A stretch of DNA of 64,000 bases from Ryuthela nishihirai (Eukaryota > Arthropoda > Arachnida > Araneae > Heptathelidae), in assembly GCA_038380435.1 (NCBI GenBank), contig JAWZYU010000001.1, forward strand, positions 17,340,001-17,404,000. Direction: 5' to 3'. The notes under the pieces were generated by a model. It saw only the letters and a program-made list of their open reading frames with translations. It had not been told where the DNA came from and did no database searches. The translations under genes were made by a program, and so were the position numbers. The stretch's first letter is position 1, and each line of letters opens with the position of its first letter. Shown piece after piece: positions 53,515 to 63,989 of this stretch.

Positions 53515-55790
53515 GTAAGTAAACTCAATGGTTTCAGAATAACTAACACATATTACAAACACCGCGACATACATAAATACACATGGGTTTCACCTGATGG
53601 GCTGCATAGGAATATGATTGATTACATATTAATTAACAGCAAATGGGCTAGTTCTGTTAGGAATACCAGGGCATGTAGGGGAGATGAAATTGGATCTGAC
53701 AATTACCTTGTTAAAAGTGTCTTGCAACTTAAACTTAAAAAGTGTTGTGCTAGGGTTAAAATATTTACATTTAATACTGAAGCTCTGAAAGACCCAGTTA
53801 TAACTAAAGCTTACCATGATAGGTTACTTAGTCATTATGACAGTCATGGTTTGCTTAATACTGAAGTTGAGGAAGAATGGGGCCATTTTAAACAGGCTTT
53901 TTTGGAAACTAACAGTACTCTTTTAGGGAAAAAGGAGCAGAGGAGGCAGAATTATTTAAGTGATAAGGCACTTGAGCTTATTTCAGAAAGAAGGAACTGC
54001 AGGAATGTCCTCAATCAGTACCCTACTAGTCCTAATAGAAAGCATTACAAAGAACTTAATAAACGTGTAAAGGATCAGTTAGTTACTGATAAGAATCTTT
54101 GGCTTGATGGCCTTGCTGACAAAGCTGAGGAAGCAGTTAGACAGCACAACAGCAGAGAGCTGTACCAGATAGTTAATGTTTTGTGTGGTAGAAAACGGAC
54201 AGGTATACAGGGATTGAAGGATAAACAAGGTAAGGTTATAGAAGGTGAGGATTCTCTCATGGCTAGGTGGGCTGAGCATTTCAGTGATGTTCTAAACAAT
54301 GTAGTTAGTTCTACTCCCATTGTTTGCAATGATGATAGATGCATTGGTGGATTTAATGTTGGCCCTATAACACAATCTGAAGTTAGTTTGGCTATTTCTA
54401 AACTTAAACTTCATAAATCCCCAGGGGTGGATGAAATTACTACGGAAATGCTTAGAGCTGGGAATGTTTCAGTTACCATTTGGATGACTGAAATTTTGAA
54501 TAACTTTTATGATAAAGGCATGGTTCCTAAAGATTTTACCAGAGCTATTATTATCCCTATTTTCAAAAAAGGTGATCGCAATTCTTGTGATAACTATAGG
54601 GGTATCAGCCTACTCTCCGTTCCAGGTAAAGTTCTTTCCATGATTGTGCTTAATAGAATTAAGAATCTGGTTGACAGTCAATTGCGTGATGAGCAATGTG
54701 GATTCAGAAGTGGTAGGGGATGTGTGGATCAGATATTTTCACTTAGGCAGATTCCTGAGAAATGTTAGAGTTTCAGAAACCTTTGATTGCTAGCTTTGTT
54801 GATTTCAGAAAGGCTTTCGACTCTGTCGATCATCATAATTTGTGGTTGATTGTGAGATCATAAGGTATACCAGACAAGTTAGTTAACATAATGAAAGCTC
54901 TCTATAATAACACTGAGTCGTGTGTGAGAGTTGGTAAGTCTTGTAGCAATTGATTTAGCATTGCCTCTGTTGTTCGACAAAGGCAATTGATGTTGATGAG
55001 ATGAACTCTTTCATTAGGGCTGTTGATGAAACTGGTAATAGTTTTACTGTTTATAACCAAACCTACTCTACTAGTAATAGTATAGTACGTTTGGTTATAA
55101 ACAGAGACAAAACTAAAGTGATGAAAATTGGTCAGGCAGGTTGTGATTCAGTTAATTTGAATGGTTGCAGTCGTGAGCAGGTGTCACAGTTGAATTACCT
55201 TGGGAGCTATTTAACAGATACTGGTGATGTGCGGCATGAGATTAACAGACGAATAGGGATTGCTGCCCGAACTTTTAAGAATCTATGGAGAGTGTGGAGA
55301 AATAGGCGTATACATCTAAAGACTAAAATTAGACTGTATAATAGTTTGGTTCTTTCTAGGGTTAGTTATGATAGTGAAACTTGGACGCTGTGTAAACAAG
55401 ATAACAGGAAACTAGATGCTTTTGATTCTAGATGCTTACATACTATCTTGGGTATTAGGTGGTTTAGCTTTGTAACTAATGATGAGATTAGACAATGAGT
55501 CTGCAACCTCCTTTAAGCAGTATATTGTGCAGAGAGAGACTCCGTTGGTTTCGCCATGTTGCCCGTATGGATAATTATAGATTAGTGAATAGGGTTATGA
55601 ACAGTGTGCCTGGAGACCTAGGATGCGGTGGGCAGACAATGTCAAACAGGACCTTGTTAGAATTGGTGTGCAGTGGCTGAATGCAGCAGATGTAGCTCAG
55701 GACAGATATGCTTGGAGAATTAAACTGCACGGTCTGGTTGGACATCCGTAGCCCATGGCTGCTTGAGGATGATGATGATGATGATGATGG
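53515..55790 (+). pseudogene. RTE/BovB-like LINE, 5'-truncated and internally deleted
   Basis: Opens in the C-terminus of the AP endonuclease (HRDIHKYTWVSPDG, IDYILINSKWASS, GSDNYLV; about 53540-53740). A linker follows, then reverse-transcriptase blocks KSPGVDEITTEMLRAG, AIIIPIFKKGDRNS, NYRGISLLSVPGKVLS and DEQCGFRSGRGCVDQIF (54415-54750), and in another frame FVDFRKAFDSVDHHNL (about 54795-54840). After a frame break near 54950 the sequence jumps to IDVDEMNSFIRAVDETGNS, so the segment with the catalytic FADD box is missing. The C-terminal GHVARM region follows (55001-55680), then an ATG-type tail (55770-55789). The element cannot be active. It matches 4382-5135 at its 3' end. Confidence 0.87.
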
Positions 55791-57653
55791 GTGCATCGCT
55801 GCTTTCAATATCATTATTTCATTATTTAGATAGGTATGGGATTGTTACATTTCACAACAGCTTTGCTAGCTATAAGAATCACAAATTAATTGAAATCTAC
55901 ACAATATGTGCTATTATTAAATCTTGAGTTAAATCAGTTTTGCATTCATTTTAAAAATGAGAAGGTTAATCACTATCCGAGCTGTTTAGTATCGTTCTTG
56001 AAAAAAATAAAATCTTATTTTTAACAACGATACTAAACAGCACGGATAGTGATTAAGTTTTCAATTCAATTCTACTTTGTTAAATATGCAAACAGTGTTA
56101 TATTTATCGCTGATTTTAAAAAAAAATCAAGCTAATATTTTAACTTTGTCGTGTACCAAACTTCTGTTTGTAGATAATTGACATTTTGTTTTCAGAGATA
56201 AATTAAAAATTATTTTTGGATTGGATAGATATTGATGAATTATTTCGCTTCCCACTTCCTGAATTTTCCAATAGCTTTCATAGCGCACTCTAACGGTGGA
56301 AAATTTCGAAAAATGCCAAAACTTTAATATTGCAAATTATGTTTATGCTAGGAATTTGAAATTTTGTTAGCGGAGCGTTTAGGATCAAGAGAATACATTA
56401 GCAGCAAAACTTGTTTCTTTTAGGGTTGGGGGGAAATAATTTTTTTTGTTTTCAGAGTTAACAGAAAAATTCCTTTTATTTTTCCGTAGATATTAATAAA
56501 AATTTTCCAAATGATTCCTTTAGTTCCAATTGGCTAGAGATTGTTACAGACGAAAAATAAAAGAAGCTCATTGTCTTTGAAACACATCACCATACATTAA
56601 TCAGAGACGATATGTGATTCTTCCAAATTTAAATTTATGCAGCAATTCTTTAAACTTTTGCCAGTGTTGCATAAGTGTTTTTAAGTCGATGATGCTGCCC
56701 TAAAATATTCCAATCTCCTTAAGTAATAAAAACGAGTATTATTGAAAATAGAACTTTAGATTTGATATAGATCTTTAATTTATCTGGATGGCGGAATTTT
56801 CTATTAAAAGACTTTTGTTAAAGATTACCGTGATTGGAAATTGGCTCTCAATGACATAATAGAAGAAATCTCTAATAATTTGTTAGGATTTTCGCGTTCA
56901 AGTTGCCGAATACCACCGAGTAGACTCGACGAGATGAAGATAAAGAATGGGAACGCTTTTCCTTTTTTGGATTATGTGCAGAGGTGATTGCTTCTTCGTA
57001 GCGGGGAAAGCAGCAATTCATCACCCGCTAGCCTGTTTCCACACACTTTCTCTCAAATGCATCAAAAGAAAAGGAGTCATCGATTTTTACTCTGCAAACG
57101 CCGTAAAGGTGAGAAATAATTTCCACCGAGCGGTACGTTTTCTTATATCCTTTGTTTCAAAAGCTATCAATGACTGACTTTACTTTGGCAAGCAACATTT
57201 TGCCTTTGCTCCTGGCGACAGATTGCCACCGATGTTGACACATACAACTCTTTGATTGCTGTTTCTTTTCCCAAAGGTCAATGTCTTGTGGCCAAGACCG
57301 CTTTTATTTCTATAAAAATACTTCATGGAACAATTGCTATCAAATCAATTCCATTGTTTTTGTTCCCTAATGCCTTCATTCCTTTTGTTTACCATGTGAG
57401 ACTGTACTTATTGCTGCTTTTCAGGGAATAGATACAATCGTTAGAAGTTGGTAATAACTACAGCTGCTCTCATTTTCAAATTATGATCCTTGTTGTTATA
57501 TATCTGTGTGCATTTCAAATGAAATATACAAAATCGTAACAAAGAATTACCGTATCTAAAAGTGCTATATTTTATTAAATAAATAAATAACGAAAGTAAT
57601 TATAAGTATTAGCAGTAAATAAGTAAATAACGAAAGTAATTAATACGGTAAAG
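55791..57653. other. Repeat-poor unique block, no confirmed gene
   Basis: AT-rich apart from 56880-57260, which is more balanced and holds a 76-codon frame without domain. A long imperfect inverted repeat lies at 55967-56055. Confidence 0.4.
55967..56055. repeat. Inverted repeat, about 37-bp arms
   Basis: TTAATCACTATCCG..GCTGTTTAGTATCGTT at the left is mirrored by AACGATACTAAACAGC..CGGATAGTGATTAA at the right. The loop is A/T-rich and partly self-complementary (AAAATAAAATCTTATTTTT). Confidence 0.8.
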
Positions 57654-57877
57654 TACAGTCGCTCAAAAAAGTATCCGAAAGCTATGGTTGATTACAGAAT
57701 TCAGAAAAAATATCTGGCAACGATTTTTTTAGGAATTAGTGATCTGGCAACCTTCGTGTCACGTGCACGTGACACGAGGGTTGCCAGATCACTAATTCCT
57801 AAAAAAATCGTTGCCAGATATTTTTTCTGAATTCTGTAATCAACCATAGCTTTCGGATACTTTTTTGAGCGAGTGTA
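57654..57877. mobile_element. Palindromic Tc1-like MITE
   Basis: Complete. The centre is slightly expanded to CACGTGCACGTG. Both arms carry the private changes GAAAGCTATGG (others GAACACTATGG) and TTAGGAATTAG (others TTAGAAATTAG). Confidence 0.92.
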
Positions 57878-59002
57878 CACATAGAAATCACGAGATATCA
57901 TCAGTATCACCTATTACATATTTTTTAAACACGCACGTGCTATTTGAAAAATTATTCCTTTGAGCTTATAACTACTGAAGTGTGAAGTTCAGTAGCACTC
58001 TTCTAAAATAAAGAAAAAGCAAACTTATGGAGCCCTGGGCCTTGGTTCAGCTGAACCAATGGAACCATGGTAGCTACACCACTGATTATTCTCCATGATT
58101 TTTAGATTCATTCCTAAATTAAGCATTCAAATTCAATGTATAGCTCTAACACAATCACATTTCAATATTTTTTGTACAATGGACTAGAAAACTGATGGGA
58201 ACACCAGTACGAATGAATACAATTCAAAATAGTATTTGGTACACATGCGATTTTCCAAAGTGTTCAGTGGTAGACACATGTAAATCAGGAACCACATGAC
58301 TAACCTTCTTTCTTTCAGAAAGGCGTCAAATCACAGTAAACTATACTGCTAACAAAAATTAGGGGATATTTTTATCGCTTCATATTCATTTTGAAATATC
58401 CCCTAATTTTTGTGAGCACTATAGATTGTTATTCTGAAATATCTTTAATCTTTAGAAATCATTTCTTCTACGAACAGGACATTTGAAAACATCATCTCAG
58501 TTAGGATTTTCTAAATGATTCTCCCTTCGTATATGCAAGAAGCTTTTCAAAAAGAATAATATCCACAAACACACTGCACGATCCGTCCTTTCAGGGGAAG
58601 GAAAAAGACATTCCCGATCTCTAGCCACCTTTTCAGTTGGGTTTAAATCCGATTAAATATTTGTAGAAGATTCTTTAGAATCAGTTGGGACACTTTTATC
58701 ACTTCCGGAATTCTAAAACACTTATTGGCATTCCTCATTATTCAAGATTCAATCAAAAACGGCTGCAGCCATTCCCAGTTCTACGTCACATACGTCAAAG
58801 ACATATGAAGAACGGTACTACTCTGATTATTGTCTTATCGTTAAATTTCCCATTATTTTGCCCCTCGGTACAAATAAATATATAAAAATTATAGAGTTAA
58901 ATTATAGATATATAAAAATTATAGCTAAATTATAGATATATAAAAATTATAGAGTTAAATTGTAGAGTTTTATATAGAGATGAAGGAATATAATTTAATT
59001 CT
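57878..59002. other. Unique AT-rich sequence, no gene seen
   Basis: Contains the small palindromic element at 58342 and an AT-rich short tandem array near 58879-58970 with ATATATAAAAATTATAG units about 30 bp apart. No coding signal. Confidence 0.4.
58342..58423. mobile_element. Short Tc1-like palindromic MITE (about 82 bp)
   Basis: TATACTGCTAACAAAAATTA, then GGGGATATTT, is mirrored by AAATATCCCC, then TAATTTTTGTGAGCACTATA. The ends resemble Tc1-type TIRs (CTGCTCACAAAAATTAGGGG) next to TA. It is a different family from the CACGTG-centred MITE. Confidence 0.75.
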
Positions 59003-59014
59003 ACTGAACTTTTG

Positions 59015-59318
59015 ATCTCCGCAAAATTCCCCGCCCTGCCCACGGTCAGTAGGGGACACCGATGGGCTTAGAAAGGCCGCCGTCCGTCGGATCGGACGTT
59101 AAACCGTGGCCCCGTGTGCGGTAAAGACATACCTTGTGCACGTTAAAGAACACGCTGGATGGCCTTGACGGGAGGCTACCATCTGTCTCCCAACAGCTGT
59201 TCCAGTGGGTCCCCTCCGCCAACCTTCTCTGAGCCTTCGGGGTCCATGTGACCTGGCCATTTAGCCCATGGTGTGCAAAAAAATGCCGCTCAGAGGTAAA
59301 ACAACCCAACACAACCCA
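59015..59318 (+). mobile_element. SINE-A, 5'-truncated insertion
   Basis: Starts at ATCTCCGCAAAATTCC without the tRNA head; perfect 12-bp duplication ACTGAACTTTTG (59003-59014 and 59319-59330). Confidence 0.94.
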
Positions 59319-59424
59319 ACTGAACTTTTGCAATTTGACCAGGTTTGTTTTTTTGACAATAACTCACGAATGGTCGATTCAGTACTTGAGATTTTTGATA
59401 ATGATTCTTTTTCTGATTATGACT

Positions 59425-59677
59425 CAGGAGCGAAGCGTGACGGAAAATAATTTTGACCTTGAGACTGCGCAGTTGAGACATCTATGATTCTTAACGGTGA
59501 TTGATTTATCGAATTATCAGTTGCTTCTCAATCAGTCATTAGTGTCATGGATCAACAATTGTATCATTGGTTGATTGAAAAGTGACTGATTCAATCAGCC
59601 AATGATTTACGAGAACCATCGTTTCGTTAACTGCGCAGTCTCAATGTCTCAATTGCTTCCACTACGCTTCGTCGCTG
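59425..59677. mobile_element. hAT-like MITE with CAG...CTG ends
   Basis: Ends CAGGAGCGAAGCGT and ACGCTTCGTCGCTG. The flanking octamers TTATGACT (59417-59424) and CTTTGACT (59678-59685) agree at 6 of 8. The interior matches 1091-1351 and 30557-30818. Confidence 0.8.
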
Positions 59678-59685
59678 CTTTGACT

Positions 59686-60043
59686 AAAATTTCAAAAATG
59701 AACCAAATTTGCAAATGAAAAAGAGCGATAATCGACAAAGCACAGAAAACAACCATTAGTTTTTTAGTTAGAAATACAAAATAAAGAGAGATATTTTAAA
59801 AGCGTTTCCAATATCATCGACTATGTACATTCTTCTGCTCTTATTTAATGCTTTTAAAACAGTATTGCCTTTTACAGGTAATGCGCTTCGACATTTTCTC
59901 TTGCTCATGTTAACTCTTAACGTTTTCTCTTAACCACTAGAAGAAATTACGTTTATTCAAAAGTTTTACTAAATACCGCCGTAGACTCTGCGTAAAGCAA
60001 CACTAACAATCCTAGAGAACCCATAATTGAAGGCGCAATTTCA
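59686..60043. other. Unique AT-rich sequence, no gene seen
   Basis: No recognised feature. Confidence 0.35.
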
Positions 60044-60054
60044 TTCCATCTCCT

Positions 60055-60448
60055 GGGGCAGGGGTGGCTCAGTCGGTAGCGCGCCAGGCTCGTAATCTGT
60101 AGTTTCCAGGTTCGAGTCCCAGCTGGGTCAGCGTTGATATTTATCTCCGCAAAATTCCCCGCCCTGCCCACGGTCAGTAGGGGACACCGATGGGCTTGAA
60201 AAGGCCGCCGTCCGTCGGATGGGACGTTACGCCGTGGTCCCTTGTGCGGGAGAGCCATACACTATGCTCGTTAAAGAACACGCTGGATGACCTTGACGGG
60301 AGGCTACCATCTGTCTCCCAACAGCTGTTCCAGTGGGTCCCCTCCCCCAACCTTCTCTGAGCCTTCGGGTTCCATGTGACCTGGCCATTTAGCCCACGGT
60401 GTGCAAAAAAGTGCCGCTCAGAGGTAAAACAACCCAACAACCCAACCT
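60055..60448 (+). mobile_element. SINE-A
   Basis: Full length; the flanks TTCCATCTCC (60044-60053) and TTCCACCTCC (60449-60458) form a 10-bp duplication with one mismatch. The tail is extended to AACAACCCAACAACCCAACC. Confidence 0.92.
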
Positions 60449-60589
60449 TTCCACCTCCCAAAGGAAGGATGGTTTCCTTCCTTGAATTTTATCCACATCC
60501 CACCACAAAGTTATCAACTTTTTGAGTTTCGGTATTGCCTGATTGTAATTTCATCCTTCATCCCTTGTACTTTATAAAAGATCTCAATC

Positions 60590-60690
60590 GATGGTCTTGA
60601 CAGAAGGCTTTCATTTATCTCCTAACAGCTTCCCTATGGATCGCCGTTCTTACCCATCTCTGGGCTCTTAAGGTTCTTTTAACTTGGTCT
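60590..60690 (+). mobile_element. SINE-A, old 3' fragment
   Basis: ATGGTCTTGACAGAAGGCTTTCATTTATCTCC, in parts, followed by ACAGCTTCC and CATCTCTGGGCTCTTAAGGTTC matches the SINE-A 3' half with heavy divergence. Confidence 0.6.
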
Positions 60691-60740
60691 TATTTTTTAA
60701 ATAAAGGAAAGAAGATATTCCTCTACACAAAGGACTGGGA

Positions 60741-61545
60741 AAGGGGAGTGATTCAGTCGGTAGCGGATCAGGTATTTAATCTGCACTTCCCAGGTTCGAA
60801 TCCCACCTTGCCATCGTTGAGATTTATCTCCCCAAAACTCCCCACCTTACCCCTCGATCAGTAGAGGATACCGATCGGCTTGGAAAGACCTTCATCCATC
60901 CGTCGGATGGGACGTTAAGCCCCACGGCTTAACGTCCCATCTGACATCCGATATATTAACGATAAGACCCGTGTACACGTTAGAGAATAAGCTGGATGGC
61001 CTTGACGGGAGAATCCATCTGTGTTCTAACAGCTGTCCAGTGGGTCTCCTCTCCTAACCTGGGGCGGGGGTGGCTCAGTCGGTAGCGCGCCAGGCTCGTA
61101 ATCTGTAGTTCCCAGGTTCGAGTCCCAGCTGGGTCAGCGTTGAGATTTATCTCTGCAAAATTCCCCGCCCTGCCCACGGTCAGTAGGGGACACCGATGGG
61201 CTTGGAAAGGCCGCCGTCCGTCGGGTGGGACGTTTAAGCGGTGGCCCCCGTGTGTGGGAGAGCCATACCCTGTGCAAGTTAAAGAACACGCTGGATGGCC
61301 TTGACGGGAGGCTACCATCTGTCTCCCAACAGCTGTTCCAGTGGTTCCCCTCCCCCAACCTTCTCTGAGCCTTCGGGGTCCATGTGACCTGGCCATTTAG
61401 CCCATGGTGTGCAAAAAAGTGCCGCTCAGAGGTAAAACAACCCAACCCTCTCCCAACCTTCTCTGATGCCTCTGAGTCCTTGTGATCTGGCCATTTAGCC
61501 CATTGTATGCAAAAAAGTGCCTCTCAGAAGTAAAACAACCGAACG
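60741..61545 (+). mobile_element. SINE-A, old outer copy, split
   Basis: Diverged head (AGTGATTCAGTCGGTAGCGG, CAGGTTCGAATCC) and body to CTCTCCTAACCT (61060). It resumes after a younger SINE-A with CTCTCCCAACCTTCTCTG and a tail ending near 61545. An internal inverted segment (60900-60950) is described under findings. Confidence 0.88.
61061..61447 (+). mobile_element. SINE-A, young inner copy
   Basis: Full length; target duplication CTCTCCTAACCT / CTCTCCCAACCT (61049-61060 and 61448-61459) within the older SINE-A. Confidence 0.94.
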
Positions 61546-61922
61546 CAACACAAAGGATAGATATAACCAGGAAGCTGCATTAGGCTTGTCCTGGTTTTTT
61601 CACACAACATAAAATCACATACACAAGGACACACCCTCTGGTTTAGTAGGTCAGGTACAATAATAATCAGGACAAAACCATTATTCAGGTACGGCTTATA
61701 AGACTATTTTGCGGGGGAGGGGAACATGCCGTTAGAGCGTAAAAAGCAAGTCTTAGTCAATCGAATCCCACACCGAAACAACCCACCCCACACCGAAAAA
61801 TGAAACACACAAATTGCGCGAGGCACAAATATCCTAATTGGTTTGAAATATTCTCCTCGTGAATTTTAATTTAAAATTTTTAGAATCAATTTAGAATGAA
61901 CGTTATGATAAACTTCATAACT
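61546..61922. other. Unique sequence, no gene seen
   Basis: Short repeats CACACCGAAA..AACCCA occur near 61770-61800; nothing else is recognised. Confidence 0.35.
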
Positions 61923-62312
61923 CAGGGGCGGGGGTGGCTCAGTCGGTAGCTCGCCAGGGTCGTAATCTGTAGTTCCCAGGTTCGAGTCCCAGCTGGGTCA
62001 GCGTTGAGATTTATCTCCGCAAAAATTCCCCGCCCTGCCCACGGTCAGTAGGGGACACCGATGGGCTTGGAAAGGCCGTCGTCCGTCGGATGGGACGTTA
62101 AGCCGTGGCCCCGTGTGCGGGAGAGCCATACCCTGTACACGTTAAAGAACACGCTGGATGGCCTTGACGGGAGGCTACCATCTGTCTCCCAACAGCCGTT
62201 CCAGTGGGTCCCCCCTCCCCCAACCTTCTCTGAGCCTTCGGGGTCCATGTGACCTGGCCATTTAGCCCATGGTGTGCAAAAAAGTGCCGCTCAGAGGTAA
62301 AACAACCCAACC
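61923..62312 (+). mobile_element. SINE-A
   Basis: Full length, tail AACAACCCAACCC directly joined to the head of a SINE-B with no spacer. Confidence 0.92.
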
Positions 62313-62515
62313 CATGGCCGAGTGGTTAGCACGCTTGGCTACTGATCTAAGGGACCTGGGTTCGAGCCCCGGAATTAGGCAGGATGTGTGTGTCGTTTTT
62401 CTGCTGAGGGCCTGCCATCCTCTCAGACCTTCTACTATGGCATATAAACTGACAGGCTCCTGTCAGACCTCTGTGGCAAGCAGCTGCTTGAGGGGATATT
62501 TATTTTATTTATTTT
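62313..62515 (+). mobile_element. SINE-B (reference copy)
   Basis: The head ATGGCCGAGTGGTTAGCACG holds the A box and GGGTTCGAGCCCC is the B box. The body includes CCTGCCATCCTCTCAGACC and an internal inverted repeat CTGACAGGCTCCTGTCAG, then GACCTCTGTGGCAAGCAGC and the tail TATTTATTTTATTTATTTTT. It is tRNA-derived, about 200 bp, non-coding and presumably mobilised by a LINE. Confidence 0.92.
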
Positions 62516-62905
62516 TAAACATTTATTTCACGATTCCTATTTAGTGCCCATAATAAACAAAAATTGTATCAGTGTTTTCGAAAGCTGGATTTGCATAGGG
62601 AGCTCAAACTTTAAAATTAAATTATCAGGTAACAGTATTTTCGAATTATGATCAATTTATTTTAGGTGTGAAATATTTCCCTTTCTCTCGTGACACTAAA
62701 TAATGAATCCATGAGAAGTCCCGGGTTTTCATTCGCTCTGCAAACTTTTAAACGAGAAACCGAAACAACCACCCACAAAGGCGGTAAAATTAATCAATGG
62801 AGTTGTCTTTTAAACATTCCTTCGGTAGATGAAACAGCACTAAAGCAAAAAGGTCATATTAAAGTCTACACTGCCTCTGAAATGCTTGTTTTTTTTTTAG
62901 AATAT
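62516..62905. other. Unique AT-rich sequence, no gene seen
   Basis: A 76-codon plus frame (62690-62920) has no domain. The end merges into the T-run at the 3' end of the following LINE. Confidence 0.4.
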
Positions 62906-63989
62906 AATTTTTATTCATAACAGTAAAGAATACAAATACATTTACACTTTGACCCGCAAAGCTAAATAGCTTATCTGCAGGAAAATGAATAAATTATATT
63001 AAACATAGGTCATTCAGCCACAAGAATGGTGTACATCAAATAAATCCACAAAACACAACACATAAAATTCAGCTAACTAGAAAGTACCAAATAGTTTTTT
63101 AATTCCATTTTAAGTCTTCTAAAAGAATCTATATTTAGTAATTCTTTTGGAATAGCATTAAATATAATTGGTACTTGATATTCGGAGGTATGCTTCCCGT
63201 AATTATTTTGAAAATTTGGCAATTTGTAATAACCTTGGTTTTGAAGTCTTGTATTTTTATTATGTTGAATTTTTAGTTTGTAAGTTTCGTCAAAAAAATT
63301 TTTAATTATTACATTATATTTATATAAATTGCTGTAGGATAAAAGTTTTAAAAATTTTAATCTATCGGTAGAAGTTTTATAATTTTTTTGCAAATGAGAC
63401 GGAATAATATTTTTAGCTATTATAGACTGCAGTTTTTCTATTTTATTTATGTTAGTTAAGTTAGTTGTTCCATGCACAATTATTCCATAATTTAAAATAG
63501 ATTCGCATATTGCTTTATAAAATAGTACACATGTTTCCATATTTAATGCGTATTTCAATTTTTGAATTTTTATCACCGATATTCTCAAGCTTTCACATAT
63601 GTGGGATATGTGGGCATTCCACCTAAAATATTCATCAAAAATGATTCCTAAGTAATACATTTTATTTACTTGCTCAACAAGTGGGCAACTGCATAATGAT
63701 TCATAATTTGAAGCATCCTTTTTTCTGCAATTTATTTTATGAGTTTTGATAAAGAGGTTTTGATGAATATGAAATCCTGGTGAATGAATAATCATCAGTT
63801 TTGTTTTTTTCTCATTTAAATAGATTTTATTATGATTTAACCATCCAATAATATTATTGTAATCTGTTTGAACCTCTGAAATGCTATCATTTAAATATTT
63901 CTGACTGTTTATTAAAACAACGTCGTCAGCATATAGATAAATAGCACTATTTAATTTTGTATTGAACAAATCATTTATGTATACTAAGA
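62906..63989 (-). mobile_element. CR1/Jockey-group LINE, 3' part with open reverse-transcriptase frame
   Basis: The minus frame 63969-63073 (298 codons) is open. It begins just before the catalytic box (AIYLYADDVVLINSQ) and continues with WLNHNKIYLNEKKTKLMI, VNKMYYLGIIFDEYFRWNAHI, LNYGIIVHGTTNLTNINKIEKLQ and a C-terminal IFNAIPKELL..DSFRRLKMELKNYL. These are the thumb and C-terminal regions of LINE polymerases. About 160 bp of 3' UTR follow, with a stem-loop AGCTAAATAGCT (62962-62973) and a terminal A run on the minus strand. The N-terminal half lies beyond the window or is cut by the SINE-B at the edge. The 63969 start is only the first ATG in an open frame, not a true start. Confidence 0.85.

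Noticed and set aside
53515..55790. Active LINE
   Set aside because: The endonuclease N-terminus is missing, the FADD segment is deleted and the frame is broken at least twice.
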